Source of the DNA: Pedobacter nototheniae
Lineage (GTDB): Bacteria; Bacteroidota; Bacteroidia; Sphingobacteriales; Sphingobacteriaceae
DNA length: 34,623 nt
Assembly (NCBI RefSeq): GCF_004335085.1
Contig: NZ_RQRS01000016.1
Coordinates: 90,864 to 125,486 of the forward strand
Direction of reading: 5' to 3'
Shown: positions 7,701 to 14,838 of the stretch, one piece after another
How positions within the stretch are numbered: the stretch's first letter is position 1
Layout of the letters: every line of letters begins with the position of its first letter
The notes under the pieces: model-generated
What the model saw: only the letters and a program-made list of their open reading frames with translations
Databases searched by the model: none
Told to the model about the DNA's origin: nothing
Position numbers and translations under genes: made by a program

Positions 7701-10155
7701 TTTGCCTAAAAACTTTACACTTAAAATAAAAACCAAAAACGATTGCGGTGAGGTGGCATCAATAGATTATATTATTGTGGTACAACCTCAAAGTGTTTTT
7801 TCCAAGTTGGTTTTACAAGGGAACCAACGTTATGGTTGTGCGCCTTTCACTATTGATTTTACAAACCTTAATCAATCAACAGGGGCAAATTTATATACTT
7901 GGGATTTTGGCGATGGCTCACCAATACAGCAAACACATGCTTTAAATGAGCCGCTAACCCATGCCTTTTTAATTGCTGGGGATTATACCATAAAGCTAAC
8001 GGCAAGCAACGGATGTTCTACCGTAATTAGCACACAAACTATTACCATTTACCCTTCAATAACTGCTGGTTTTACGGTAGATAAATTACAGTATTGCGTT
8101 AGTGCGGATGTGCAGTTTACAAATACATCTGATCAGCAATTTACTGCCCTATGGGATTTTGGTGATGGAACAAGTAGTAGCGATATTAATCCTACACATA
8201 CTTACACAACTGCAGGAAATAAAACTGTTGTTCTTAAGGTAACCAAAACTTATCCTGATGGTAGCACCTGTACAGGTACTATAACTAAAGTGGTGCAAAT
8301 TATTCCTGCACCTGTTGCTTCTTTCAATTCCAATGCTGGAAACTTAAACTGCGGACCTTTTAAATTAACTGTAACCAGCACACCGGCAAATGCTGCAAAT
8401 GTAGAATGGGATTTTGGCGATCCGGGGGGCACCGATAACATCATTACTGGATATACGGCAAGTCATACATATAATACCCCAGGAACTTACATAGTTACTG
8501 CAAAAGCCTATAGCTTGCAAAGTTGCGTGGCAATTGCTACACAAATTGTAAAAGTAACAGAAACACCAAAGGCAGAATTTACCTATCCAGCTAATTTGAT
8601 TTGTGGGCCAACAGCTACTATTTTATTCCAAAATGCAACAAGTTATAGTGGTACTGATGCAGTTACCTATAAATGGTATGTAAATGATGTATTCACTTCA
8701 TCATCAAAAGATTTTACCCATGTTTTTAATACGCCTGCATCTGTATTGCTTCCTTATGTTTATAAAATTAAACTCGAAGCTACAAACGTTGTAGGTTGTA
8801 CAACATTTGTAGAGCACAGTGTACAATTTAATCCTTTGCCCCAAGCTGCCTTTACTTTTAACACTGTAAAAGGTTGTACACCGTTTGCACCTCAAATTAT
8901 AAATACTTCACTCTTTGCCGATCAATTTGAATGGTATTTAGATGGTGTTTTAGTATCACGAGATCGAGTCCCATCAAACATAGTGCTGAATGATCCTGAT
9001 AGAAGTTACGACATTAAATTGGTTGCGAATAACCAATGGGGTTGTACAACAAGTACAGTAACCAAGCAGATAAGTACTTACCCTAATCCAAATGCTTTGT
9101 TTGAAGTTGTTCAAGATGTAAGTTGCAATGGTATTTTGGAATTAAAGGTAAATAACAAATCAATAGGGGCGAGTACTTATACTTGGGATTATGGCGATGG
9201 AACTCCACCTTACACCGGCAATAATCCGGCGCATACCTATGGCAGAGCTGGTTTGTACGAGCTTAAACTAACAGCATCGAACGGTTTTTGTGCAAGCGCA
9301 TATACCCATAACATTAAAGTTGCCGATGCACCTAAAGCCGCGTTTTTATCTAGTGCAACCAGTGGTTGCAACCAGTTAACGGTGAGTTTCCAAAACCTTT
9401 CCATCAATTCATCAGCTTACCTATGGGATTTTGGCGATGGAACTTTCTCTGCGGAGAAAAATCCTGTACATACTTATACCTTTGCCGGTTCGCCATTTAC
9501 AGTAAGGCTGGTAGCTAAAGGTGATTTTGATTGTAGCGATGAAGCTGTAATGCTTAACTATGTTCAGGTATTTGCTCCGCCTTTGGCCCAAATTGTAGTG
9601 TCTCCATCTAAGACCATTAAGGTGCCGGAATATGGTTTTAACTTTTCGACTAAAACAGATGCCGATATAGTTACTTATAAATGGGAATTTGGCGATGGCA
9701 AAACCAGTGATAAAGCAAGTGTAGAGCATACTTATGCCGATGTGGGTACCTATAATATTAAGCTTACTATTACCAATAAAGCGGGGTGTAGCAATGTCTT
9801 TACCGACCAAGTTGATATTATTGGCGTGCCTGGTTATTTATATCTGCCAAATGCTTTTGAGCCAGCTAATGCTAAACCAGATTTAAAGGTTTTTAAAATT
9901 ACAGCAAGTGGTATTTCTACTTACACTTTAAAAATATTTAATAAGTGGGGCCAGCTAATTTGGGAAACTGATAAGGTTGATGCTGATGGAGTGCCCATCG
10001 AATTTTGGGATGGTACAATGAATGGCCAACCTGCGCCACAAGGTGCTTATTATTGGAGTGCTGATGCGAAATTTATTAATGGTACGCAATGGAAAGGAAT
10101 GAAATACGAAGGAAAAACTGCCAGTAAAACCGGAGTTGTACACCTAATTAGGTAA
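1798..10155 (+). CDS. Giant PKD/Ig-like protein with type IX secretion (type B) C-terminal domain
   Basis: About 2785 residues. An in-frame ATG 30 bp upstream (1768) is rejected because it precedes the -7 box and because the signal peptide (MNKRFILFFFLCLFF...) starts at 1798. After it come Ig-like and PKD modules, then seven consecutive PKD-like modules of about 95 residues, most ending in a VNP-type linker (nt about 5500-7530; a similar one lies at about 3935). Eight or nine C-terminal PKD domains follow (nt about 7531-9825), with signatures such as YTWDFGDGSP, ALWDFGDGTS and YKWEFGDGKT. The last 109 residues (from 9826) match the gliding-motility-associated C-terminal, CHU_C-like type B sorting domain: YLYLPNAFEP, LKIFNKWGQLIWET and PQGAYYW. 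Such proteins are exported by the type IX system and displayed or released as adhesins. A PorP/SprF-like gene follows, the usual partner. The ligand is unknown. Confidence 0.9.
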   Translation: MNKRFILFFFLCLFFNHFGNANPVNRYALAVNYHDTFDLTTDGPTSFCVGASVNLSTTESGPYEWFKDGISISGKTNNKLNVVATGTYTVKANGNESNPVTITVNPLPTVSFTSNATGNNCSDEEISFTSIAPDAVSYEWDFGDPSSGLNANKSTDANPKHVFVGTPGNGLQTFIVKLTVRNTNGCVNAFDLNVTTKQLPDANLGGSGKTIYEGLPYFKVCSNNNSSFNFTNLSTTNNASYKIEWGDGSPDYVSNTFTSITHIYQIGINTLTYTVTGLNGCINSIKYFVFVGTNPGVGISNPGNTSICTQEEVTFPITATDSNPIGTKYTVTFSDGSTPVILYHPLIDKFVKHTFLKSSCGELNNSFTASITASNPCGTTPGSTGGIYVSDKPKASFNVSPNKTTCENTILTFTNTSIGNIAMPSGCTSGNLVWSIQAIGSTPANGFSISTGVLGNDFNLIDDPSSWLNGSQTLRINFQASGQYKVSLKIGTNSPTGAACGPDIFSEIICVNPKPVAKFIVDQTEGCGPVNVQTTNNSNQPVCGNNIYQWAVTYANLTGCTNGTSNYSIVSGSLTSATPSFQFINPGVYTLSLVTSNSDNGCVSAKVSKTITIRTLPAATIVAPVSVCAGKAFNVSSTLTNCGSENAPTYLWKFPGSTTASSTIANPTNVIYPIPGPYTITLEVTNECGTTTVTKAINVTESPAIDNISNLIKCTGEATGIINFSTTPANSSVTYAWTNNNIAIGLAGSGNGSSIPSFNVLNTTLTVITATITVTPTLNGCVGVPKTFTITVNPSAPPANANTDQNLCNVTSATLAGNNPGSSFAGKWTQVSAQTGVTFDNDTKYNAIVSGLQAGEVYEFKWTINGISPCLGTSDNVLVTVSPLSVGGTTAGTQSFCGTAAPGDITLSGQVGAVLKWQSSLNGTTWTDIAASAGLSTFHYPAITATTSYRAVVKSGTCGDANSTPTIIIIKPQPAKPTETTSYIYCVGETASVLLATGTDLKWYTSLPLSVSSPTAPTPSTLISGTTTYYVTQTVDGCESPYETIIVKVNPLIANNVISADQNICKNSTPSLLQGATLSGGGGSGTYSYEWQTSADGTNWNATAVASTPTYQPGTLTTDIYYRRIVKSGSCSSISNTVKISVQDALTDYNITADQTICSGSQPNKLIGQVPVGAPTYTWEKSTSSASTGFTIIAGETNPDYQPPSLTQTTYYRRNVFSGPCSMPSSVVTITVNPIPVLVAVQNIIQCNNTAQGTVTFQSTVPSPNITYTWVNDNISIGLAASGTGNLPSFTTQNTSKTPIEANITVTPTYTAGGKTCVGTAINFKITVLPTININPIVDITTCTGSMVNAITLTNDADAFVGSTISYSWTALPAIGLSAGSGTQIPAFTAVNNSATPITATVTVTPQYIYNGKNCTGTPLTYKITINPAPNVTFSGADQIICNNTASADISLSSTTAGVNFAWIAQPVAGITGIILSGTDKIPAQTLINSTNVPLTVTYTAVATTPGTAQCPGSNFVYKITVNPTPIVTPTDLSKTICSATKPNIGFSSNVTGTVFSWTVSLNANVSGATNGSGTLIDQSLTNTSAVAQTITYTVTPKFTNGSSICTGSGVQIIVTVNPSPKIQFSSADATICSGANVAQVNLSSTTIGANINWTAMVPAGISGVSMLNGTTIIPAQTLINSSNTPLTIVYSATASTNDANACAGSVFLYKITVNPVAKITNTPLIQEVCSGSSSSPVILTTNVAATTYKWTASTTSTDLSGFATTGTGNIPAQTIINSGNAKGVVKYVIIPEANGCEGIVSTYEINVNPKPIFTGNANPQAICSNTLFTYTPSSSTLGVTFSWARAAVTGISNPAASGAGIDAAGRIAETLINTTVNPIDVTYVYQLSIGGCTSGTNYNVVVRVNPSPTALFGPFNQNGCAPFVVNIKNLNSKTFANTYTVDYGDGSPVEVYTDERDINHTYDNESALPKNFTLKIKTKNDCGEVASIDYIIVVQPQSVFSKLVLQGNQRYGCAPFTIDFTNLNQSTGANLYTWDFGDGSPIQQTHALNEPLTHAFLIAGDYTIKLTASNGCSTVISTQTITIYPSITAGFTVDKLQYCVSADVQFTNTSDQQFTALWDFGDGTSSSDINPTHTYTTAGNKTVVLKVTKTYPDGSTCTGTITKVVQIIPAPVASFNSNAGNLNCGPFKLTVTSTPANAANVEWDFGDPGGTDNIITGYTASHTYNTPGTYIVTAKAYSLQSCVAIATQIVKVTETPKAEFTYPANLICGPTATILFQNATSYSGTDAVTYKWYVNDVFTSSSKDFTHVFNTPASVLLPYVYKIKLEATNVVGCTTFVEHSVQFNPLPQAAFTFNTVKGCTPFAPQIINTSLFADQFEWYLDGVLVSRDRVPSNIVLNDPDRSYDIKLVANNQWGCTTSTVTKQISTYPNPNALFEVVQDVSCNGILELKVNNKSIGASTYTWDYGDGTPPYTGNNPAHTYGRAGLYELKLTASNGFCASAYTHNIKVADAPKAAFLSSATSGCNQLTVSFQNLSINSSAYLWDFGDGTFSAEKNPVHTYTFAGSPFTVRLVAKGDFDCSDEAVMLNYVQVFAPPLAQIVVSPSKTIKVPEYGFNFSTKTDADIVTYKWEFGDGKTSDKASVEHTYADVGTYNIKLTITNKAGCSNVFTDQVDIIGVPGYLYLPNAFEPANAKPDLKVFKITASGISTYTLKIFNKWGQLIWETDKVDADGVPIEFWDGTMNGQPAPQGAYYWSADAKFINGTQWKGMKYEGKTASKTGVVHLIR

Positions 10156-10283
10156 TGAACTGATAGTATCCGTCTTGATTTATTTAAAGTTTATTAAGAA
10201 TGGGAAACATTGGATTAATTAAACCTGTAAAAATTAAAAAAATAACAAGTAGAAGGCTTCAGCTTAAACTTAAATACATAAAA

Positions 10284-11303
10284 ATGAAAAGAGTACTATT
10301 AATGATCTTGATTATTGCATTTGCAAAAACTGTTGATGCGCAGGATTTGATATATTCTCAGTTTTTTAACGCCCCGGGTTATTTAAACCCAGCACTCAAC
10401 GGACAATTTGAAGGCGATTTACGTGTAAATCTTATTTATCGCAGTCAATGGACTAAAGTACAAGGCGCACTAAATAATTACTCTTTCTCTATAGATTATC
10501 AGGTGCCTAATTTTGGTGGTGGTTTTGGTTTAATCATGAATAGATCGACCGAAGGAACGGCTTATCTTTCAAAAACTAATTATGCCGGAGTATATTCTTA
10601 TAGTATTGAGTTTGATGAAAATACTTTATCCTTCGGAGTACAGGCAGGAGTTACTAATCGAAGAATTGATTACGATAAACTTTTATTTCCCGATCAAATT
10701 AATAGCGGAGGAATAATTCCAGGCGGTGTAACATCAGCCTCGCCGCCAATTTATAATAACAAGTATTTCTTTGATTCGGGTGCTGGTATAAACCTTGTGA
10801 GTGGTAATTTTATGGGTGGTTTTTCTGCTCAACATCTTAATAAACCTGATGAATCTTTTACAGGGAGTACTTCTAAATTACCTATACGCTATGGCGGACA
10901 TTTAAGCTATATGATTAAAGCAAGAGGTTATGACAGAAATGACGATTCAGCTTTTATTCCCTCAATTGTAATCTACAATCAAGCAAAAATAAATTCTTTT
11001 AGCGCAGGTATGCAGTATAAAAATAGAAGTGTAAATATTGGGTTATGGTATCGTGGAGATGGAAAACAACAGGATGCAATGGTACTTTCCTTAATTTTTG
11101 ATCTTTTTAAAAGGTCAGATAGGAATAGCCGGATGCGTTTTGGAATTAGCCACGATGCTACAACTTCTAAATTAAATTATACCAATACAGCAGGCACAAC
11201 GGAAGGCGCTTTTATGTTTGAAACAGACTTTCCAGGAAGAGGTAGTAACAGCAATAATAACAGAGGTTCTAGTTATGCCAACAAATGTTATAAGTTTTAT
11301 TAA
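10284..11303 (+). CDS. PorP/SprF-family outer-membrane protein (type IX secretion)
   Basis: A 339-residue protein starting at the ATG at 10284, where a signal peptide begins (MKRVLLMILIIAFAKTVDA, cut before QD). An in-frame ATG at 10200 would add 28 basic, non-signal residues and is unlikely. The mature N-terminus has the family hallmark DLIYSQFFNAPGYLNPALNG followed by YRSQW. The rest alternates short beta strands (for example GGGFGLIMNRSTEG, SFGVQAGVTNRR, GGHLSYMIKARG), as expected of an outer-membrane barrel. Family members such as SprF are needed for export or surface attachment of specific type B type IX cargo, here most likely the giant PKD protein 128 bp upstream. The C-terminus (NNNRGSSYANKCYKFY) is an unusual Asn-rich tail. 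Confidence 0.9.
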   Translation: MKRVLLMILIIAFAKTVDAQDLIYSQFFNAPGYLNPALNGQFEGDLRVNLIYRSQWTKVQGALNNYSFSIDYQVPNFGGGFGLIMNRSTEGTAYLSKTNYAGVYSYSIEFDENTLSFGVQAGVTNRRIDYDKLLFPDQINSGGIIPGGVTSASPPIYNNKYFFDSGAGINLVSGNFMGGFSAQHLNKPDESFTGSTSKLPIRYGGHLSYMIKARGYDRNDDSAFIPSIVIYNQAKINSFSAGMQYKNRSVNIGLWYRGDGKQQDAMVLSLIFDLFKRSDRNSRMRFGISHDATTSKLNYTNTAGTTEGAFMFETDFPGRGSNSNNNRGSSYANKCYKFY

Positions 11304-11399
11304 TGGGATTTGTCAAATTATCTGAAATTTCTTAATATCATTTACACGTAACGATTTACCAACGCATAAATTTGATTGAAGGATTTAATTTTCAAAGCG

Positions 11400-11407
11400 T
11401 AGTTTTG
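11400..11407 (+). promoter_or_regulatory. -7 box for the MFS gene
   Basis: TAGTTTTG matches TAnnTTTG exactly; possible TTG -33 sites lie at 11372-11378. It overlaps an in-frame stop (11408-11410) and leaves only about 15 nt of leader before the GTG at 11426, which supports that start. Confidence 0.6.
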
Positions 11408-11425
11408 TAATTCAAATTCTTTCAA

Positions 11426-12715
11426 GTGGCAGATTCAGAACCCAACCCCATTGTTACTAAGCCCGATCCTTATGCGGCTTTACGCTTTCCCGAATTTAGG
11501 TCTTTTTTAGGGATGCGTTTTTTCTTTACGCTGGCCTATCAAATGCAAGCTGTTGTTATTGGTTATCACATCTATGATTTAACGCATGACGCCCTTAAAC
11601 TCGGTTTGGTTGGTTTGTGTGAAGCCATTCCAGCAATAGGTATAGCACTTTACGGTGGTTACATTGCCGATAAAAGTGAAAAGCGCAGTCTGCTGATTAA
11701 AATATTTTCTGGCGTATTATTGTGTTCAGTTTTAATGTTATTAATTACCAGTAAATACCTGCATTTAAAAGAGGATTTAATTGTTTGGATTATGTATGGG
11801 CTGGTATTTTGTATCGGCATTGCCCGAGGCTTTTTCGGTCCTGCTACATTCTCTTTAATGGCTAAAATTGTACCTAAAGAGCTATATCCAAACTCAACCA
11901 CATGGAATAGTAGCAGTTGGCAGCTCGCAACTATTATAGGGCCACTAATTGGTGGCTTGGTAAACTGGTTATGGGGTATTACAGCCGCATACATTGTAAT
12001 TGTTGTACTAATTTCTATTTCGCTGAGCTGCATTTTTACCTTTAAAAAGCACCCAGCTACCTTCGTGCCTACGCAAAACATATTTAATAGTTTAAGTGAA
12101 GGGATTCGCTTCGTGTTTAAAACTAAAATGATGGTTTGGGCTATGAGCCTTGATTTATTCTCTGTGTTTTTTGGTGGCGCTGTAGCTTTACTGCCAATGT
12201 TTGCTAAAGATGTTTTTCATATGGGATCGATGGGTTTAGGGATTATGAGAGGTGCTGCATCGTCTGGTGCTGTAATTACAATGTTGGCTATGACTCGCTT
12301 TTCGCCAATGAATAAACCTTGGAGAAATTTATTAATTGCAGTAACAGGCTTTGGCTTAAGTATTATATGTTACGGGCTATCTAAAAACTTTTATTTAACG
12401 TTATTTTTCTTATTTCTCGAGGGATCTTTTGATAGTGTAAGCGTAATTATCCGTTCAACCATTATGCAGTTGCTCACGCCCGATGAAATGCGAGGTAGGG
12501 TATCGGCTGTAAACAGTATGTTTATTGGTTCTTCTAACGAGATTGGCGAATTTGAATCTGGCTTAACAGCAAAGCTGATGCACCTTGTACCAGCTGTAGT
12601 TTTTGGTGGAAGTATGACGATTGCCATTGCCGGGATAACCTGGTTAAAAACAAAATCTTTAACAAAGCTAAGTTTGCAGGATATTAATGATCAAACCTCG
12701 GCGGTAAAGGCCTAA
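11426..12715 (+). CDS. MFS transporter (drug/siderophore exporter-like)
   Basis: A 429-residue major facilitator protein. The GTG start is chosen because an in-frame stop lies 18 bp upstream and because the segment YAALRFPEFRSFLGMRFFF, typical of the family's N-terminus, would be lost with the first ATG (11513). About 10-12 hydrophobic helices can be seen. A motif-A-like loop, GGYIADKSEKR, follows the second or third helix, and a charged central loop (around residue 205) separates the halves. The family resembles EntS/DHA3-type exporters; the substrate is not predictable. It is a single gene, convergent with the minus-strand block to its right. Confidence 0.85.
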   Translation: MADSEPNPIVTKPDPYAALRFPEFRSFLGMRFFFTLAYQMQAVVIGYHIYDLTHDALKLGLVGLCEAIPAIGIALYGGYIADKSEKRSLLIKIFSGVLLCSVLMLLITSKYLHLKEDLIVWIMYGLVFCIGIARGFFGPATFSLMAKIVPKELYPNSTTWNSSSWQLATIIGPLIGGLVNWLWGITAAYIVIVVLISISLSCIFTFKKHPATFVPTQNIFNSLSEGIRFVFKTKMMVWAMSLDLFSVFFGGAVALLPMFAKDVFHMGSMGLGIMRGAASSGAVITMLAMTRFSPMNKPWRNLLIAVTGFGLSIICYGLSKNFYLTLFFLFLEGSFDSVSVIIRSTIMQLLTPDEMRGRVSAVNSMFIGSSNEIGEFESGLTAKLMHLVPAVVFGGSMTIAIAGITWLKTKSLTKLSLQDINDQTSAVKA

Positions 12716-12724
12716 GGTTTGATC
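12689..12724. terminator. Candidate terminator hairpin overlapping the MFS stop codon
   Basis: GATCAAACCT (12689-12698) pairs perfectly with AGGTTTGATC (12715-12724) around a 16-nt loop. It includes the MFS stop codon (12713-12715) and sits between convergent genes, so it may serve both. No long T tract follows. Confidence 0.45.
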
Positions 12725-12730
12725 TGAAAA

Positions 12731-12949
12731 TTAAAATTGTTTGTTTTTGCCCCACATTAAATAAATGATAGACCCTAAAAACGGAGCCAGCATAATAATG
12801 ATAAACCACAGTACCTTAACGCCAAAGCTCATAGAGCTGTTTCTGGAGATGTGATATAAAGCAATTAGGATTAATATAAGCCATAAAATGGCTGGTATAA
12901 TGATAAATAGAGCTACCTGATTACTATTGATGTTGCTTTGTAATAACAT
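12731..12949 (-). CDS. Small two-helix PLDc_N-type membrane protein
   Basis: A 72-residue protein with two hydrophobic helices (residues about 12-32 and 46-66). The pattern is a first helix rich in I/L, a short polar turn (YHISRNSSM), a second helix ending in LAPFLGSIIYLMWGK, and a charged C-terminus. This matches the phospholipase D N-terminal (PLDc_N) domain in its stand-alone form, which has no catalytic HKD motif and hence no expected enzymatic activity. It lies 28 bp downstream of the ABC exporter gene on the same strand and is probably co-transcribed. Its role is unknown; it may be a membrane-associated accessory protein. Confidence 0.75.
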   Translation of the reverse strand: MLLQSNINSNQVALFIIIPAILWLILILIALYHISRNSSMSFGVKVLWFIIIMLAPFLGSIIYLMWGKNKQF

Positions 12950-12977
12950 ATTAAATTAATTTAGGCTACGGTTATTC

Positions 12978-14732
12978 CTAAGCTTCAACAATTCTTTCGC
13001 CAATTTGTTGGCGCCACATGGCTTGATATAAACCATTTTGTGCAATTAATTCTTCGTGTTTACCTTGCTCAATAATATGTCCTTTTTCTAAAACGTAAAT
13101 TCTATCGGCATGTTTAATAGTCGATAATCTATGCGCAATTAAAATGGTAATGTGATCAGTTAAATCAGAAACTGATCTGATGGTTTTGGTAATTTCCTCT
13201 TCAGTAATCGAATCTAAAGAAGAAGTAGCCTCATCAAATACTAAAATATCTGGCTGTCTCAACAAAGCACGGGCAATTGATAAACGTTGCTTTTCTCCAC
13301 CAGAAACTTTTACACCACCTTCTCCAATTAACGAATCCAAACCTTTATCTGCACGGGCTAATAAAGTTTGACAAGCTGCCTGATTTAAAACTTTATAACA
13401 TTCTTCATCAGTGGCATTGGGGTTTACAAAGAGTAAATTCTCTCTAATTGTACCCGAAAATAATTGCGTATCCTGAGTTACAAAACCAATTTTCTCACGT
13501 AAAGCATCTAAATCAATATCTGCACTTGATGCCCCGTTGTATAAAATTTGTCCTTCTTTAGGCTGATATAAACCAACCAAAAGTTTAACCAATGTGGTTT
13601 TACCTGATCCCGATGGCCCCACAAAAGCAATGGTTTGTCCGTTGTGGGTTTTAAAGGAAATTTGCTCCAAGGCATTTCTATTGGCTGTTTGATGTTTAAA
13701 GCTTACTTCATTAAAAGTTAAATCATTAATCTTTTTAATGGAAATTGGGTTATCGGGTTTTTTATCAATAGGTGTACTTAAAATCTTTTTGAAATTGCCC
13801 AATGATACTTCAGCCTCACGCCACGAAAGGATTACATTACCTAGTTCTTGTAGCGGTCCGAATAAGAAGAATGAATAAAATAGGAAAGAGAAATACTGAC
13901 CTGCAGAGATGGTATCATCAAAAATTAATAAAAGCAAAACCACAATCATGGTACTTCTAACCAAATTTACAGTAGTACCTTGCACAAAACTCATGCTACG
14001 CACATACTTAACTTTTTTAAGCTCTAAGCCTAAAATTTTGTAGGTGGTTTTATTTAACCTTTCAATTTCCTGCTCGGCTAGCCCTAAACTTTTTACCAGC
14101 TCAATGTTTCTTAATGATTCTGTAGTTGAACCTGCAAGGGCTGTAGTTTCACCTACAATAGAGCGCTGAATGGTTTTAATTTTACGGCTCAAAAACCAGC
14201 TAACAAAACTGATAATTGGAATGGCAGCGAAATAAACTAAAGTTACTTTGTAGCTAATAGAAACGGAATATACGATTACGAAAACCATCCCGATTAAACT
14301 TACAAAAAGCACACTGATAAATGAGGTAATAAACTTTTCAGAATCCAACCGTACCTTTTGTAAAATACCCAGTGTTTCGCCACTGCGTTGATCTTCAAAA
14401 ACCTGATAAGGTAATTTTAAAGAGTGCTGCAAACCATCGGCATACATTTTTGCACCAACCTTTTGTACAATAACGCTGGTAAAATAATCCTGAAAGTTTT
14501 TAGCAATTCTTGATACCATTGCAGCGCCAATTGCCAAACCAATAAAGCCCAAAGCGCCCCATATATAAGCACTTTTGCTGCTGAAAGATGATTTTTTGTT
14601 GATGTATAAATCTAAAATTCGCCCGGTAAAGTAAGGGTCCATTAAAGAAAAACCAATATTTATGCCTGCAAGAAGGAGCGCCAAGGCCACAATCCACTTG
14701 TGTTTCTTCAGGTAGTTTAATAATAAATTCAT
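12978..14732 (-). CDS. ABC exporter, fused membrane and ATPase domains
   Basis: A 584-residue half-transporter. The N-terminal membrane domain (residues about 10-310) holds about six helices. The C-terminal ATPase has Walker A GPSGSGKT (372-379), the Q-loop Gln420, signature VSGGEKQ (476-482), Walker B ILVFDE (496-501) and the switch His534 in LIAHRLSTIK. All catalytic residues are intact. This is the type IV exporter (MsbA-like) fold; it should work as a homodimer pumping lipids or hydrophobic compounds outward, but the substrate cannot be read from sequence. The start at 14732 has a good -7 box 23 bp upstream. The small PLDc_N gene follows directly. Confidence 0.9.
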   Translation of the reverse strand: MNLLLNYLKKHKWIVALALLLAGINIGFSLMDPYFTGRILDLYINKKSSFSSKSAYIWGALGFIGLAIGAAMVSRIAKNFQDYFTSVIVQKVGAKMYADGLQHSLKLPYQVFEDQRSGETLGILQKVRLDSEKFITSFISVLFVSLIGMVFVIVYSVSISYKVTLVYFAAIPIISFVSWFLSRKIKTIQRSIVGETTALAGSTTESLRNIELVKSLGLAEQEIERLNKTTYKILGLELKKVKYVRSMSFVQGTTVNLVRSTMIVVLLLLIFDDTISAGQYFSFLFYSFFLFGPLQELGNVILSWREAEVSLGNFKKILSTPIDKKPDNPISIKKINDLTFNEVSFKHQTANRNALEQISFKTHNGQTIAFVGPSGSGKTTLVKLLVGLYQPKEGQILYNGASSADIDLDALREKIGFVTQDTQLFSGTIRENLLFVNPNATDEECYKVLNQAACQTLLARADKGLDSLIGEGGVKVSGGEKQRLSIARALLRQPDILVFDEATSSLDSITEEEITKTIRSVSDLTDHITILIAHRLSTIKHADRIYVLEKGHIIEQGKHEELIAQNGLYQAMWRQQIGERIVEA

Positions 14733-14754
14733 TGTTGTTTTGTTGTTTGAAATA

Positions 14755-14762
14755 CAAACATA
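14755..14762 (-). promoter_or_regulatory. -7 box for the ABC exporter gene
   Basis: Reads TATGTTTG on the minus strand, an exact TAnnTTTG match, 22 bp before the start codon. Its upstream edge touches the terminator hairpin at 14762-14799, so the -33 region would lie inside the hairpin of the preceding gene. Confidence 0.55.
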
Positions 14763-14799
14763 AAAAAAGGGAACGGATATAAATCCATTCCCTTTTTTT
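14762..14799 (-). terminator. Strong terminator of the Oar-like receptor gene
   Basis: A perfect 12-bp outer stem, AAAAAAAGGGAA (14762-14773) with TTCCCTTTTTTT (14788-14799), extended after one mismatch by GGAT (14775-14778) with ATCC (14783-14786). Flanking A and T runs make it usable in both directions. It ends the minus-strand gene at 14839-17988. Confidence 0.85.
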
Positions 14800-14838
14800 A
14801 TGACTTTACGCTAAGATACTTAGCGCATATTATTTAGA

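Noticed and set aside
9421..9810. 129-codon antisense frame in the giant gene
   Set aside because: Shadow of the PKD repeat coding region; low-complexity mirror of WDFGDG codons. The same applies to the frames at 3561-3743, 3810-4196, 6825-7037, 8250-8444 and 8704-8895.
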